A DNA stretch of 64,000 nucleotides from Flavobacteriaceae bacterium (GTDB taxonomy: Bacteria; Bacteroidota; Bacteroidia; Flavobacteriales; Flavobacteriaceae). The stretch is from positions 1-64,000 of the forward strand of contig CANGFO010000001.1 of the NCBI GenBank assembly GCA_947453195.1, in the 5' to 3' direction. Each line of letters starts with the position of its first letter. The stretch's first letter is position 1. Positions 42,273-52,531 of this stretch are shown here, piece by piece. The notes under the pieces are model-generated. The model had not been told where the DNA came from. It worked only from the letters and a program-made list of their open reading frames with translations, and searched no databases. A program made the translations under genes and the position numbers.

Positions 42273-42632
42273 TTGAGCAAGATGCAAAAAAACTGTCTAG
42301 AATGTAACGAGAAAATTGTGGGTCGGGAGGACAAAAAGTTCTGCAGCGATGGCTGTCGCAATGCCTATAACAATAAAATCAATAAAGACAGTACCAATTA
42401 CATGCGCAACATCAATAATACGTTGCGTAAGAATTATCGAATACTTTCCGAATTAAACGTTGATGTTAAGTCAAAAACTACACGATCTAAATTATTGAAT
42501 AAAGGTTTTGATTTTGAATATTTCACTTCTATATTAAATACCAAAACTGGAAATACCTACTATTTTGTATACGATCAAGGCTACATGGCCTTGGAATCTG
42601 ATTTTTTTATTTTAGTTAAAAAAGATAAATAG
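42273..42632 (+). CDS. small zinc-ribbon protein of unknown function
   Basis: CLECNEKIVGREDKKFCSDGC pattern; 119 aa. Confidence 0.75.
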   Translation: MSKMQKNCLECNEKIVGREDKKFCSDGCRNAYNNKINKDSTNYMRNINNTLRKNYRILSELNVDVKSKTTRSKLLNKGFDFEYFTSILNTKTGNTYYFVYDQGYMALESDFFILVKKDK

Positions 42633-42638
42633 TGCCTT

Positions 42639-44948
42639 ATGAAAAATAAATTATCCTCTGTTTCAATTAGTATCATAGTAGCTATTTTGCTTCTAGCCGT
42701 TTTTTTTCTAAATAGTCCGCATGGTGAAGATTCTACTGATGCACCATTGTCAGAATTTTCTGCTTCTAGAGCTTTACAAACCGTACAAAAAATGTCGGAA
42801 AAGCCTCATTTTATAGGTTCTGAAAATCACGAAGTGGTTGCCAATTATTTGGTTAAAGAATTGCATAATTTGGGATTACAACCTTCTTTTCAAGAAGGGT
42901 TTACGATGACGGAAAAAGGGACTTTAGTAAAATCAAAAAATATAATTGCAACCATAAAAGGAACCGTACCTGCCAATAAAGCATTGCTATTGCTTTCACA
43001 TTATGAAAGCGCGCCCCATTCCTATTCCCATGGTGCAAGCGACGATGCCAGTGGTGTGGCCACAATTTTAGAATCAGTTAGAGCCTTTTTACATGCCAAT
43101 ACCAAACATAAAAATGATATTATTATTCTTTTTACTGATGCCGAGGAATTGGGATTAAATGGCGCGGCTTTATTTGTTACCCAACATCACGCGGCGAAAA
43201 AAGTTGGCTTGGTTCTTAATTTGGAAGCGAGAGGAAGTTCGGGGTCAGGCTATATGCTATTAGAAACCAATGACGGAAATGCCAATATGATTGATGCGTT
43301 TAGCAAAGGCGGTGTTACCTATCCGGTAGGAAATTCCTTAATGTATAGCATTTATAAAATGCTTCCCAACGACACCGATTTAACCGTGTTTAGAGAAAAA
43401 GGAAAGATTCAAGGATTTAATTTTGCTTTTATTGATAGCCATTTCAACTACCATACCCAGCAGGATACTTACCAGCATCTCGACCCAAATACCTTAGCAC
43501 ACCAAGGTGGTTATCTATTCCCGTTGCTTAATTATTTTTCGAATTCCGATTTATCGCAATTAAATTCCACCCAAGATAAAGTTTATTTCAATGCCCCATT
43601 TTTTATTGCCAAATATCCTTTTAGCTGGATAATTCCAATGGTGTTAATGGGAATTTTCCTTTTTGGATTATTTGTCTTTTTAGGAATTGGGAAAAAAATA
43701 TTTCATTTTAAAGAGCTCCTCACAGGCTTTATTCCTCTATTTGGATCTTTATTTACTGCGGGTTTAATCACCTTTATTGGATGGAAAATTATTTTAATTT
43801 GTTATCCGCAATATCAAGATATTCTGCAAGGATTTACTTACAATGGTCACGATTATATTTACGGATTTATTAGTTTCACCCTTGGCATTTGCTTTTGGTT
43901 TTACAGAAAATACAACAAAAAAAACTCCGAAATTGTAGTTCAAATTCCGGTTTTATTTATTTGGTTACTACTAAATTTAGCCATTGCCTTTTCCCTAAAA
44001 GGAGCTGCGTTTTTAATTATTCCGGTTTTGGCAAGTATAGTCTTATTTGGGGTTTTTGTATTATCTCAAAAAACAAATAGCTATTTAAATATTGTGTTTT
44101 CTATTCCGGCATTACTGATTTTAGTTCCGCTTATCACGATGTTTCCGGTGGGATTGGGGCTTAAAATTTTAGTTGGAAGTGCTATTTTAACAGTGCTTTG
44201 CTTTGGGTTGTTATTGCCGCTTTTCAATTCGTTTCCACGAAAAGAAATTTGGGCCATTTTCTTCTTATTATTAGGATTAGCCTTCCTTATTAAAGCGCAC
44301 CAATATGCAGGATATGTAAACGGAAAAGGGAAGCCAAACAGTTTGGTTTACATTTTAAATAGCGATGCCAAGAAAGCCTATTGGGCAACTTACGACAGCA
44401 ATTTAGACGAGTGGACCAAAACCTATTTAGGAGAAAATCCAAAAATAGCAACGCCTTTAAACGCCAATAAATTATACAGTAAATATGGTTCCGAATATAC
44501 TTTTATGGCCGCTGCGCCAATTAAAAATATTGCCAAACCAACAATAGAATTTCTTACGGATTCATTGTCTGGAAACAACCATTTTTACAAAATTAAAATC
44601 ACTCCGAATAGGAAAGTGAATCGTTATGATATTTTTGCAAATGAAAACCTGAATCCAACTATTTTGAAAGCTAATGGAGTTAAATCCTTAGATATAAAAA
44701 GCAATATTATTTCGAAAAAAAGCAACAAATTACTGAGTTATTATCTAGTGGATAACATTCCTTTGACGCTAGAATTTTCGATTCCTCAAAATCAAAAATT
44801 AGAATTCGATTTAGTAGAAAGTTCGTTTGATTTAATGTCAAACAATCAATTTAATATGGCGCCAAGAAAAAACTGGATGATTTCAAAACCATTTGTGTTA
44901 ACCGATGCCGTCCTAATTCAACAGAAAATTGTAGCCCCAATCAAGTAA
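42639..44948 (+). CDS. M28 family metallopeptidase with C-terminal transmembrane region
   Basis: 769 aa; LLSHYESAPHSYSHGASDDASGVATILE; FTDAEELGLNGAALF; multiple TM helices after residue ~320. Confidence 0.9.
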   Translation: MKNKLSSVSISIIVAILLLAVFFLNSPHGEDSTDAPLSEFSASRALQTVQKMSEKPHFIGSENHEVVANYLVKELHNLGLQPSFQEGFTMTEKGTLVKSKNIIATIKGTVPANKALLLLSHYESAPHSYSHGASDDASGVATILESVRAFLHANTKHKNDIIILFTDAEELGLNGAALFVTQHHAAKKVGLVLNLEARGSSGSGYMLLETNDGNANMIDAFSKGGVTYPVGNSLMYSIYKMLPNDTDLTVFREKGKIQGFNFAFIDSHFNYHTQQDTYQHLDPNTLAHQGGYLFPLLNYFSNSDLSQLNSTQDKVYFNAPFFIAKYPFSWIIPMVLMGIFLFGLFVFLGIGKKIFHFKELLTGFIPLFGSLFTAGLITFIGWKIILICYPQYQDILQGFTYNGHDYIYGFISFTLGICFWFYRKYNKKNSEIVVQIPVLFIWLLLNLAIAFSLKGAAFLIIPVLASIVLFGVFVLSQKTNSYLNIVFSIPALLILVPLITMFPVGLGLKILVGSAILTVLCFGLLLPLFNSFPRKEIWAIFFLLLGLAFLIKAHQYAGYVNGKGKPNSLVYILNSDAKKAYWATYDSNLDEWTKTYLGENPKIATPLNANKLYSKYGSEYTFMAAAPIKNIAKPTIEFLTDSLSGNNHFYKIKITPNRKVNRYDIFANENLNPTILKANGVKSLDIKSNIISKKSNKLLSYYLVDNIPLTLEFSIPQNQKLEFDLVESSFDLMSNNQFNMAPRKNWMISKPFVLTDAVLIQQKIVAPIK

Positions 44949-44950
44949 AA

Positions 44951-45790
44951 ATGAAACAAATTAGTATTCTTGGTTGTGGTTGGTTGGGATTTCCTTTAGC
45001 AAAATCATTGCTTCAAAAAGGGTATTCAATTAACGGATCTACTACTTCTTCAGAGAAAATTTCGGTGCTTGAACATGCAGGAGTTGTCCCGTTTTTAATC
45101 GAATTATCTGATGTCAATATTAAAGGCGAAATGGATTCCTTTTTGGAAAATTCCGAAATTCTAATTATTGATATACCTCCTAAATTGCGTGGAGATTCTT
45201 CTGATCCTTCTATAGGGCTCAGCAAGACATTTGTAGAAAAGATTCAAAATTTGATTCCGTTTATTGAAAAATCTTCGGTGAAGAAAGTGCTTTTTGTGAG
45301 TTCAACTTCGGTGTATGCAGATGAAAATGCAACGCTTACCGAAGAATACATTCCCAATCCAGATACCGAAAGCGGAAAACAATTATTAGAAGCAGAAAGG
45401 CTTTTGCAAAGCAATGAAAAATTTGAAACCGCTGTTATTCGTTTTGGAGGTTTGATTGGATCAGATCGGCACCCGATAAAATTTCTTTCTGGCAAAACCA
45501 ATATTGAAAATCCGGATGCGCCAATTAATTTAATTCATCAGGAAGATTGCATCGGAATTATTGAAAAAATTATTCGGGAGGCTCAAAATGAATCTTTCAG
45601 TTGGAACGAAACCTTTAATGCGGTTGCGCCCTTTCATCCCACCCGAAAGAAATATTACACTCAAAAAGCAATTGAATTCAACTTGCCTTTGCCACATTTT
45701 AATGAAAGCAAACCTTCTATCGGAAAATTAATACAAAGCGAAAAAGTAGAACGCGTTTTAGGTTATTCGTTCCCCAAAAATAATTTATAA
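44951..45790 (+). CDS. NAD(P)-binding SDR-like protein (YeeZ-like)
   Basis: ISILGCGWLGFPLAKSLLQKGYSINGSTTS; VLFVSSTSVYADENATLTEE. Confidence 0.85.
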   Translation: MKQISILGCGWLGFPLAKSLLQKGYSINGSTTSSEKISVLEHAGVVPFLIELSDVNIKGEMDSFLENSEILIIDIPPKLRGDSSDPSIGLSKTFVEKIQNLIPFIEKSSVKKVLFVSSTSVYADENATLTEEYIPNPDTESGKQLLEAERLLQSNEKFETAVIRFGGLIGSDRHPIKFLSGKTNIENPDAPINLIHQEDCIGIIEKIIREAQNESFSWNETFNAVAPFHPTRKKYYTQKAIEFNLPLPHFNESKPSIGKLIQSEKVERVLGYSFPKNNL

Positions 45791-45820
45791 AAAAAAGGCG
45801 CAATTTCTTGCGCCTTTTTA
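45791..45820. terminator. bidirectional terminator
   Basis: AAAAAAGGCGCAA-TTTC-TTGCGCCTTTTT. Confidence 0.9.
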
Positions 45821-45835
45821 CTTATTCTATTTTGA

Positions 45836-47890
45836 TTACCAGATTTTAACTCGTTTTTCTGGAGCTACATACATTCCGTCACCTTCTTTAATATCAAATG
45901 CTTGAAAGAACGTATCTAGGTTTGTAAGCGGCACATAGGCACGGTACATACCTGGTGAATGCGGATCGGTTTTCACTTGATTCTTCAAAGCTTCATCCCG
46001 GATTTTACTTCTCCAAATGGTTGCCCAAGAAATAAATAAACGTTGTTCTGGAGTGTATCCGTCAATTAACCCTGGATTTCCATTTTCTTTTAGGTACAAT
46101 TGTAACCCGTCATAAGCAGCATTAATTCCACCTAAATCTCCAATGTTTTCTCCTAATGTAAATTTACCGTCAACATGAGTTCCTGGAAGTGGCTCTAAAG
46201 CTGAATATTGATCTGCTAAAGCTCCGCCTAAAGCAGTAAATTTAGCTAAATCATCTGCGGTCCACCAATCAATTAAATTTCCGTCTGCGTTGAAAGTAGC
46301 TCCTTCATCATCAAAACCATGCGAAATTTCATGTCCAATAACTGCTCCAATTCCACCATAATTTACCGCTTCGTCTGCTTTATAATCATAGAAAGGTGGT
46401 TGTAAGATTGCAGCTGGAAATACAATTTCGTTATACGATGGATTGTAGTAAGCATTTACCGTTTGTGGGGACATTCCCCACTCGGTTTTATCAACTGGTT
46501 TACCCAATTTAGCTAAATCTTTTTGCCATCCCCAACTAGAAACATTTTTCATATTTTCAAAATAGCTTCCGCCTTCCGCTGGACTTTTTACTACCATTGC
46601 AGAGTAATCTTCCCATTTGTCTGGATAACCAATTTTGATGGTTAATTTTTCTAATTTTTCAATTGCTTTAGTTTTAGTTTCAGGAGACATCCAAGTCAAA
46701 TTATTAATTCTTGCTCTGTAAGCACGAATAATATTTTGAATCATGTTATAAGCTTTCGTTTTAGCCTCTGCTGGGAACATTTTCTCTACGTATAATTTAC
46801 CTAATGATTCACCAACAGTTCCATTTACAACCTGCAATGCTTTTTCATGACGCGGTCTTTGTTTTAAAGCACCTGTTAAAGCTTTACCATAAAACTCCCA
46901 GTTAGCAGTTTCAATTTCTGTAGAAAGTTGTCCTGCAGCGCTTCTCAATAACATCCAACGCATGTAAGCTTTCCAATCTTCCACTTTATTTTCAGCAAAT
47001 ATAGTTTGCAAAGCAGTCATATATCTTGGTTGTGATATATTTACAGTATCTACTTTTGCAATTCCGATTCCTTTCAAATAAGAATTCCAATCCATGATTG
47101 GCACCATTTTTTTCAAATCGGAAATAGCCGTTGGATTGTATTGTTTTTTACTATCTCTACGTTCTACTCTGTCTAATCTTGGTTTAGACATTTGAATTTC
47201 TAATGCAAGGATTTTCTCTGCATTTTCTTTTGCTTGAGCCGGAGTTTCTCCGATGTATTGAAGCATTTTAGCCACATGCAATACATATTTTTCTCTTTTT
47301 TCTTTAGAATCTTTATCTTCAGAAACATAATAATCTCTATCTGGCAATCCTAAAGATCCAGGTCCTAAGCTTACTACATTTCGGTTACTGTTTTTTTCAT
47401 CAGCTCCAATTCCGAAACCAAAAAAACCAGCACCTCCACCAACAGCTTCGGTCTCCATTAATAATTTTTGCAAATCTGCAGTATTTTTAATGGCATTAAT
47501 TTTAGCTAAATCTGCCTGAATTGGTTTAATCCCTTGCTTGTTTCTAGCCACAGTATCCATAACCGATTTGTAGATGTTAATCGCTTTTCCTTGATCGGTA
47601 TTCGATTTGTATTTTGGATCTTTTGATGCAGCATTCAAAATTGCTAAGGCATCTTTATCGGTATTTTGACGCAATTCGTCAAAACTTCCCCAACGGGTTT
47701 TATCTGCAGGGATTGCAGTGTTTTTTAGCCAAGTTCCATTAACAAATTGAAAGAAATTGTCATTTGGACGCACCGATTTATCCATCAAATCAACTGCAAT
47801 ACCTGGTTTTTTTTGTTGTGCAATTCCTTGACTTAAGGATAATAATCCTGCTGCCAAAAAGCCCAACTTAATTGAAGTCTGTATTTTCAT
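45836..47890 (-). CDS. M13 family metallopeptidase (neprilysin/PepO-like)
   Basis: IGAVIGHEISHGFDDEGATFNADGNLIDWW; ENIGDLGG; internal start MKIQTSIKLGF. Confidence 0.94.
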   Translation of the reverse strand: MKIQTSIKLGFLAAGLLSLSQGIAQQKKPGIAVDLMDKSVRPNDNFFQFVNGTWLKNTAIPADKTRWGSFDELRQNTDKDALAILNAASKDPKYKSNTDQGKAINIYKSVMDTVARNKQGIKPIQADLAKINAIKNTADLQKLLMETEAVGGGAGFFGFGIGADEKNSNRNVVSLGPGSLGLPDRDYYVSEDKDSKEKREKYVLHVAKMLQYIGETPAQAKENAEKILALEIQMSKPRLDRVERRDSKKQYNPTAISDLKKMVPIMDWNSYLKGIGIAKVDTVNISQPRYMTALQTIFAENKVEDWKAYMRWMLLRSAAGQLSTEIETANWEFYGKALTGALKQRPRHEKALQVVNGTVGESLGKLYVEKMFPAEAKTKAYNMIQNIIRAYRARINNLTWMSPETKTKAIEKLEKLTIKIGYPDKWEDYSAMVVKSPAEGGSYFENMKNVSSWGWQKDLAKLGKPVDKTEWGMSPQTVNAYYNPSYNEIVFPAAILQPPFYDYKADEAVNYGGIGAVIGHEISHGFDDEGATFNADGNLIDWWTADDLAKFTALGGALADQYSALEPLPGTHVDGKFTLGENIGDLGGINAAYDGLQLYLKENGNPGLIDGYTPEQRLFISWATIWRSKIRDEALKNQVKTDPHSPGMYRAYVPLTNLDTFFQAFDIKEGDGMYVAPEKRVKIW

Positions 47891-48004
47891 ATTATAATTA
47901 TTGATTGTTTCCACAAATCTATTAATTTTTGATAAACCAAATGAAAAAAATCAAATAATCTAACTGAGCTGATAAAACTATTTTTATAAAAATGACTTGT
48001 TTTG

Positions 48005-48012
48005 TACCTTTG
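48005..48012 (+). promoter_or_regulatory. -7 box TACCTTTG
   Basis: 10 nt before ATG 48023. Confidence 0.5.
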
Positions 48013-48022
48013 AAAAAAAAAG

Positions 48023-48718
48023 ATGTTACGCAAACTTAAAGAATACCGAATATTTGTAGGCTTTTTTGTGGTATTTTCCATAATCACTATAACTGCTTTT
48101 TACACGGTATTGAAGCCAAAAAAATCACTACCAATTTTCAATCCAAGTGATGTTAATCCAGAAATGGTAGATTCAACCGTTCAATATGTTGCTTTAGATC
48201 ACACCATTGCAGATTTTTCGTTTACCAATCAAAACGGAAAAACCATCACTCAAAAAGACTATGAAGGGAAAATTTATGTAGCTGATTTTTTCTTTACTAC
48301 GTGCCGTTCTATTTGTCCAAAAATGGCCAATAATATGGTTTGGCTGCAAAATCAAATTAAGAATAATCCAAAGGTAATGTTGCTTTCGCATTCGGTTACA
48401 CCGGATATTGATAGCGTTTCGGTATTAAAAAAATACGCCCTGGAAAAAGGAGTTATCGACAGCAAATGGAACTTAGTAACGGGTAACAAAAAAGACATTT
48501 ATTACATTGCCCGAAAATCATATTTAGCAGTTAAAACCGGAAACCCATCCGAAATGTATGATATGGTGCACACCGAAAATTTTGTTTTAATTGATTCCAA
48601 AAGACGCGTTCGCGGTTTTTACGACGGCACCAATCTAGATGGCCCAACCGAACCTGGAATTAAAAATGTAAAACAACTATTAGAAGATATTAATTTTCTT
48701 TGTTCGGAAAAAGAGTAA
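48023..48718 (+). CDS. SCO1/SenC family protein
   Basis: YVADFFFTTCRSICPKMANNM thioredoxin-like CxxxCP; C-terminal VHTENFVLID. Confidence 0.92.
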   Translation: MLRKLKEYRIFVGFFVVFSIITITAFYTVLKPKKSLPIFNPSDVNPEMVDSTVQYVALDHTIADFSFTNQNGKTITQKDYEGKIYVADFFFTTCRSICPKMANNMVWLQNQIKNNPKVMLLSHSVTPDIDSVSVLKKYALEKGVIDSKWNLVTGNKKDIYYIARKSYLAVKTGNPSEMYDMVHTENFVLIDSKRRVRGFYDGTNLDGPTEPGIKNVKQLLEDINFLCSEKE

Positions 48719-48803
48719 AAAAATAATTGGAAACCTAACAATTATCATAGAATTTTCATTGCAAATACCTACTTTTGTATTTTAATTCAATCTAAATAAA
48801 GAC

Positions 48804-49046
48804 GTGCAAATTACCGTTGGAGATCTTAAAATTGGGCAAAAAGGCATCATCGTTGACTTTGACGTGGATACTATTCCGTTAAAATTACTCGAAATGGGTT
48901 GCTTGCCGGGCAATACGATTGAATTGATTCAAATTGCACCCTTTGGTTGCCCGCTGTATTTTAATGTAAACGATTCGCATGTCGCCATTCGATTAGAAAC
49001 AGCCAAAGAAATTAAGGTAGTCGTTAATAATTCTGATAATGACTAA
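48804..49046 (+). CDS. feoA: ferrous iron transport protein A
   Basis: 80 aa SH3-like; GTG start; overlaps feoB by 8 nt. Confidence 0.9.
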   Translation: MQITVGDLKIGQKGIIVDFDVDTIPLKLLEMGCLPGNTIELIQIAPFGCPLYFNVNDSHVAIRLETAKEIKVVVNNSDND

Positions 49047-51129
49047 AGACACCATAAAAGTTGCGCTAATAGGAAATCCAAATACTGGAAAAACTTCGGT
49101 TTTTAACCAGCTTACCGGCTTGCACCAACAAGTTGGGAATTACCCTGGAATCACCGTAGAAAAGAAAATTGGTGCTTGTAAACTCAACGAAACTACCAAA
49201 GCAACTATCATTGATTTACCCGGAACTTACAGTTTAAACGCTAGTTCTATTGATGAAAATGTAGTGATTGAATTGCTCTTAAATAAAAAAGATGAAAACT
49301 ATCCCGATGTAGTGGTGGTGGTCTCTGAAGTAGAAAATTTAAAACGAAACCTGCTTCTATTTACTCAAATAAAAGATTTAGAAATCCCAACTATTTTGGT
49401 CATCAATATGAGTGACCGAATGCAACTAAAAGGGATTGAATTAAATATTCCGTTTCTTGAAAAACAGCTGCAAACCAAAATAGCTTTGGTGAGTTCTAGA
49501 AAAAACATCGGAATTGAAAAAATAAAAGAACTGATTCTCAATTACCAATCGCTTCCTACATTACCTTGCTTAAATGCTTCTTCTATTGATCCAGATTATT
49601 TTGAGAAATTAAAAAAAACATTTCCAAATCAACTGGTATACAAACTTTGGTTGGTGATTACCCAAGATGTAAATTTCTTGAATTTAGAAAGAAACGAAAT
49701 GAAAAGTTCGTTTACCAAATCGCATGCCGACCTGAAGCAATTACAACAAAAGGAAACCATCAAGCGCTACCAATTTATAAACGAAACTTTAAAATTAGGT
49801 CAGAAAATTGATCAATCAAAAGCCACCGATGTAAGAGCAAAACTGGATCGGGTGTTGACACACAAAGTTTTTGGTTACCTGATTTTCTTTGTCATATTAT
49901 TTGGAATCTTTCAATCTATTTTTGATTGGAGCAGTATTCCAATGGATTATATTGATCGCTCCTTTGCCGATTTGGCTTCTTATGCCAAAATGAATTTGCC
50001 TGCAGGCGAATTTACGAACCTAATTAGCGAAGGGATCATCCCGGGGATTGGCGGAATCTTAATATTTATTCCACAAATTGCCTTCTTATTTCTGTTTATT
50101 TCTGTTTTAGAAGAAAGCGGATATATGAGTCGAGTAGTTTTTTTAATGGATAAAATCATGCGAAGATTCGGACTTTCTGGAAAAAGCATCGTGCCGTTAA
50201 TTTCAGGAACTGCTTGTGCCATTCCGGCTATTATGGGTGCCCGAAACATTGAAAACTGGAAAGAACGATTAATCACTATTTTGGTAACGCCTTTCATTAC
50301 ATGCTCAGCAAGATTACCGGTTTATGCCATATTAATCTCCTTAATAATTCCGCAACAACGAATTTTTGGCTTCCTTAGTTTACAAGGATTAACCCTTATG
50401 GTATTGTATCTTTTAGGTTTTGGAGTAGCAATATTATCGGCTTATATTTTGAATAAAATTTTGAAAATAAGTTCCAAATCCTATTTCGTGGTTGAAATGC
50501 CTAGTTATAAAATTCCGTTATTTAAAAATGTTGCTATTAATATTTTAGAAAAAACCAAAGCATTTGTTTTTGGTGCTGGAAAAATCATTTTAGCAATTTC
50601 AATTATCCTTTGGTTTTTAGGTTCTCATGGGCCTCAAGCATCTTTTGGAAATGCTGAAAAAATAATTTCTAAACAAACCGAATTAAACTCTGAAAATCGA
50701 GAAAACCTAATTAGTGAATACAAACTAGAACATTCTTATATTGGAATCATAGGAAAATCTATTGAGCCCGCAATTAAACCATTGGGTTACGATTGGAAAA
50801 TAGGAATTGCTGTCGTGAGTTCTTTTGCTGCGCGCGAAGTCTTTGTAGGAACATTAGCAACTATTTACAGCGTTGGAAGCCATAGTGATGAAGAAGCTAC
50901 CATTAAAGAACAAATGAAAAATGAAGTTCGCGAAGATGGCAGTAAAACTTTTACATTTGCTACCGGGGTTTCCCTTTTGCTATTTTATGCTTTTGCAATG
51001 CAATGCGTGAGTACTTTAGCGATTGTGAAAAAAGAAACAAATTCTTGGAGATGGCCTATTATTCAATTGATATTTATGAGTGGATTTGCATATATAACCG
51101 CACTTTTAACTTATCAATTTATAAAATAA
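49039..51129 (+). CDS. feoB: ferrous iron transport protein B
   Basis: 696 aa; ALIGNPNTGKTSVFNQLTGLHQQVGNYPGITVEKK; DLPGTYSLNA; Gate domains. Confidence 0.97.
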   Translation: MTKDTIKVALIGNPNTGKTSVFNQLTGLHQQVGNYPGITVEKKIGACKLNETTKATIIDLPGTYSLNASSIDENVVIELLLNKKDENYPDVVVVVSEVENLKRNLLLFTQIKDLEIPTILVINMSDRMQLKGIELNIPFLEKQLQTKIALVSSRKNIGIEKIKELILNYQSLPTLPCLNASSIDPDYFEKLKKTFPNQLVYKLWLVITQDVNFLNLERNEMKSSFTKSHADLKQLQQKETIKRYQFINETLKLGQKIDQSKATDVRAKLDRVLTHKVFGYLIFFVILFGIFQSIFDWSSIPMDYIDRSFADLASYAKMNLPAGEFTNLISEGIIPGIGGILIFIPQIAFLFLFISVLEESGYMSRVVFLMDKIMRRFGLSGKSIVPLISGTACAIPAIMGARNIENWKERLITILVTPFITCSARLPVYAILISLIIPQQRIFGFLSLQGLTLMVLYLLGFGVAILSAYILNKILKISSKSYFVVEMPSYKIPLFKNVAINILEKTKAFVFGAGKIILAISIILWFLGSHGPQASFGNAEKIISKQTELNSENRENLISEYKLEHSYIGIIGKSIEPAIKPLGYDWKIGIAVVSSFAAREVFVGTLATIYSVGSHSDEEATIKEQMKNEVREDGSKTFTFATGVSLLLFYAFAMQCVSTLAIVKKETNSWRWPIIQLIFMSGFAYITALLTYQFIK

Positions 51130-51170
51130 TATTGGTATTGTTTTTGACAATTCTTCTAAAAATTATTTTT

Positions 51171-52016
51171 ATGAAAAAAACAGCACTTCTTATATTTTGT
51201 TTTATGTGTTTTACCTCCTTTGGGCAAAATAAAATTAATAAATCTAAAAATGAACTAAAATCCGGCGGTTCAAATTCTAATCCAAGTAGCACCTCTTATT
51301 CTAATTCTTCAAGCACTTCCAAATCTAAATCTACTAATAACGACAGTGTTTTAGGTGGAGCAATAGCTGATATTTTATTTTATGCTTCTTATGGAGTTTT
51401 TAAATATGGAATTATTGGTGATTATAAAAATGAAGACCATTTAAACAGTCATTTGACTACCTACCCTTATTACAATGGAAAATCAGGGAATTTTGAAAGT
51501 GCAGATACTCTTTCTGTTTCTAAGAATAAAGCAAGATTAGATCTTGAAAATAATTTTGTTTACAACAGCAGTTCCTTATTTGGAAATCATTTAAAAGCTA
51601 AAATTCGACCTTTTCAATACTTTTATTTACAATCTGATTTTCACCAACTTTTCGAAATTGATAAAATCGATAATACAGCAAGCCGACTTTCAATTTTTCA
51701 ATTTAATATTAATTACGATCGAATTCGGTTGGAAAAATTTAATTTTGGTTGGAGTTTAGGAGCTACCTATGTAGGGAATGAAGTGAAAAAAGCAGGGCTT
51801 GCTTGTGGAATAAACACAGAATATTTTATGGGAAATAGAATTAGTTTTTTGGCTGCAGCCAAATGGAGTCAAATTAATGGATTACCCGTAAACACCTATG
51901 AATTACAAGGAAAATTTCACAAAAAGAATTACTTTTTTTCTTTAGGTATGGAACATTTAAAAATTGCAACCCCTACTTATTCTATGGTAGCGCTTGGTGG
52001 CGGAATTTATTTTTAA
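51171..52016 (+). CDS. secreted/outer-membrane hypothetical protein in feo locus
   Basis: MKKTALLIFCFMCFTSFGQ signal; Ser/Asn-rich linker; barrel-like C-terminus …MVALGGGIYF; track start 51003 is an over-extension into feoB. Confidence 0.65.
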   Translation: MKKTALLIFCFMCFTSFGQNKINKSKNELKSGGSNSNPSSTSYSNSSSTSKSKSTNNDSVLGGAIADILFYASYGVFKYGIIGDYKNEDHLNSHLTTYPYYNGKSGNFESADTLSVSKNKARLDLENNFVYNSSSLFGNHLKAKIRPFQYFYLQSDFHQLFEIDKIDNTASRLSIFQFNINYDRIRLEKFNFGWSLGATYVGNEVKKAGLACGINTEYFMGNRISFLAAAKWSQINGLPVNTYELQGKFHKKNYFFSLGMEHLKIATPTYSMVALGGGIYF

Positions 52017-52025
52017 TTTTATAAC

Positions 52026-52148
52026 ATGCAACAAATACTAGTTTACTTTGCTTTAGGGTTTGCTTTATCTTATTTATTGAATAAGTTTTTTGGAAAGAAA
52101 AAGCCGAAAAAAAATTGTGGTGATAAGGATGATTGTGGCTGTAATTAA
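52026..52148 (+). CDS. FeoB-associated Cys-rich membrane protein (40 aa; absent from the supplied ORF track)
   Basis: MQQILVYFALGFALSYLLNKFFGKKKPKKNCGDKDDCGCN*: one TM helix, basic stretch, C-terminal CGxxxxCGC. Confidence 0.8.
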   Translation: MQQILVYFALGFALSYLLNKFFGKKKPKKNCGDKDDCGCN

Positions 52149-52531
52149 TTTTCAAAAACAATAGAAATATATTGATTTTTGAATTTTACTATTTGCCCTT
52201 CTTTTGGATAGGGCACAACAGCAATTGATTTTATCTTTTTTGAATAATACTTTGCAAACCAGTTGAAATTTTCTTCCTTATTTTTTGCATTAAAAATGAG
52301 TGCTTTTTGCTCAAATAATTTCTTGTTTTTGTAGACTTTTATAACTACCGAAACTTCACCTGACCAAATGCAAGTAACTCCTTCAGGGCAACGAGAATCA
52401 TCAATAACACTTTGCAATCGCAAATAATATCCTATTTTTGGAATGCATTTTTTAGATGTGATTTTTATTTCGCTTTGCGCAAATAAAGAAATGCTACATA
52501 ATAAGGTAAGAATTACGAATAGTTTTTTCAT
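52145..52531 (-). CDS. secreted protein of unknown function with DSRCPxxVxCxWxGE motif
   Basis: Signal peptide MKKLFVILTLLCSISLFAQ; DDSRCPEGVTCIWSGEV. Confidence 0.65.
   Translation of the reverse strand: MKKLFVILTLLCSISLFAQSEIKITSKKCIPKIGYYLRLQSVIDDSRCPEGVTCIWSGEVSVVIKVYKNKKLFEQKALIFNAKNKEENFNWFAKYYSKKIKSIAVVPYPKEGQIVKFKNQYISIVFEN

Noticed and set aside
51003-51170. N-terminal extension of ORF 51003-52016 overlapping feoB
   Set aside because: A signal peptide begins at internal Met 51171; the upstream part is out-of-frame feoB sequence
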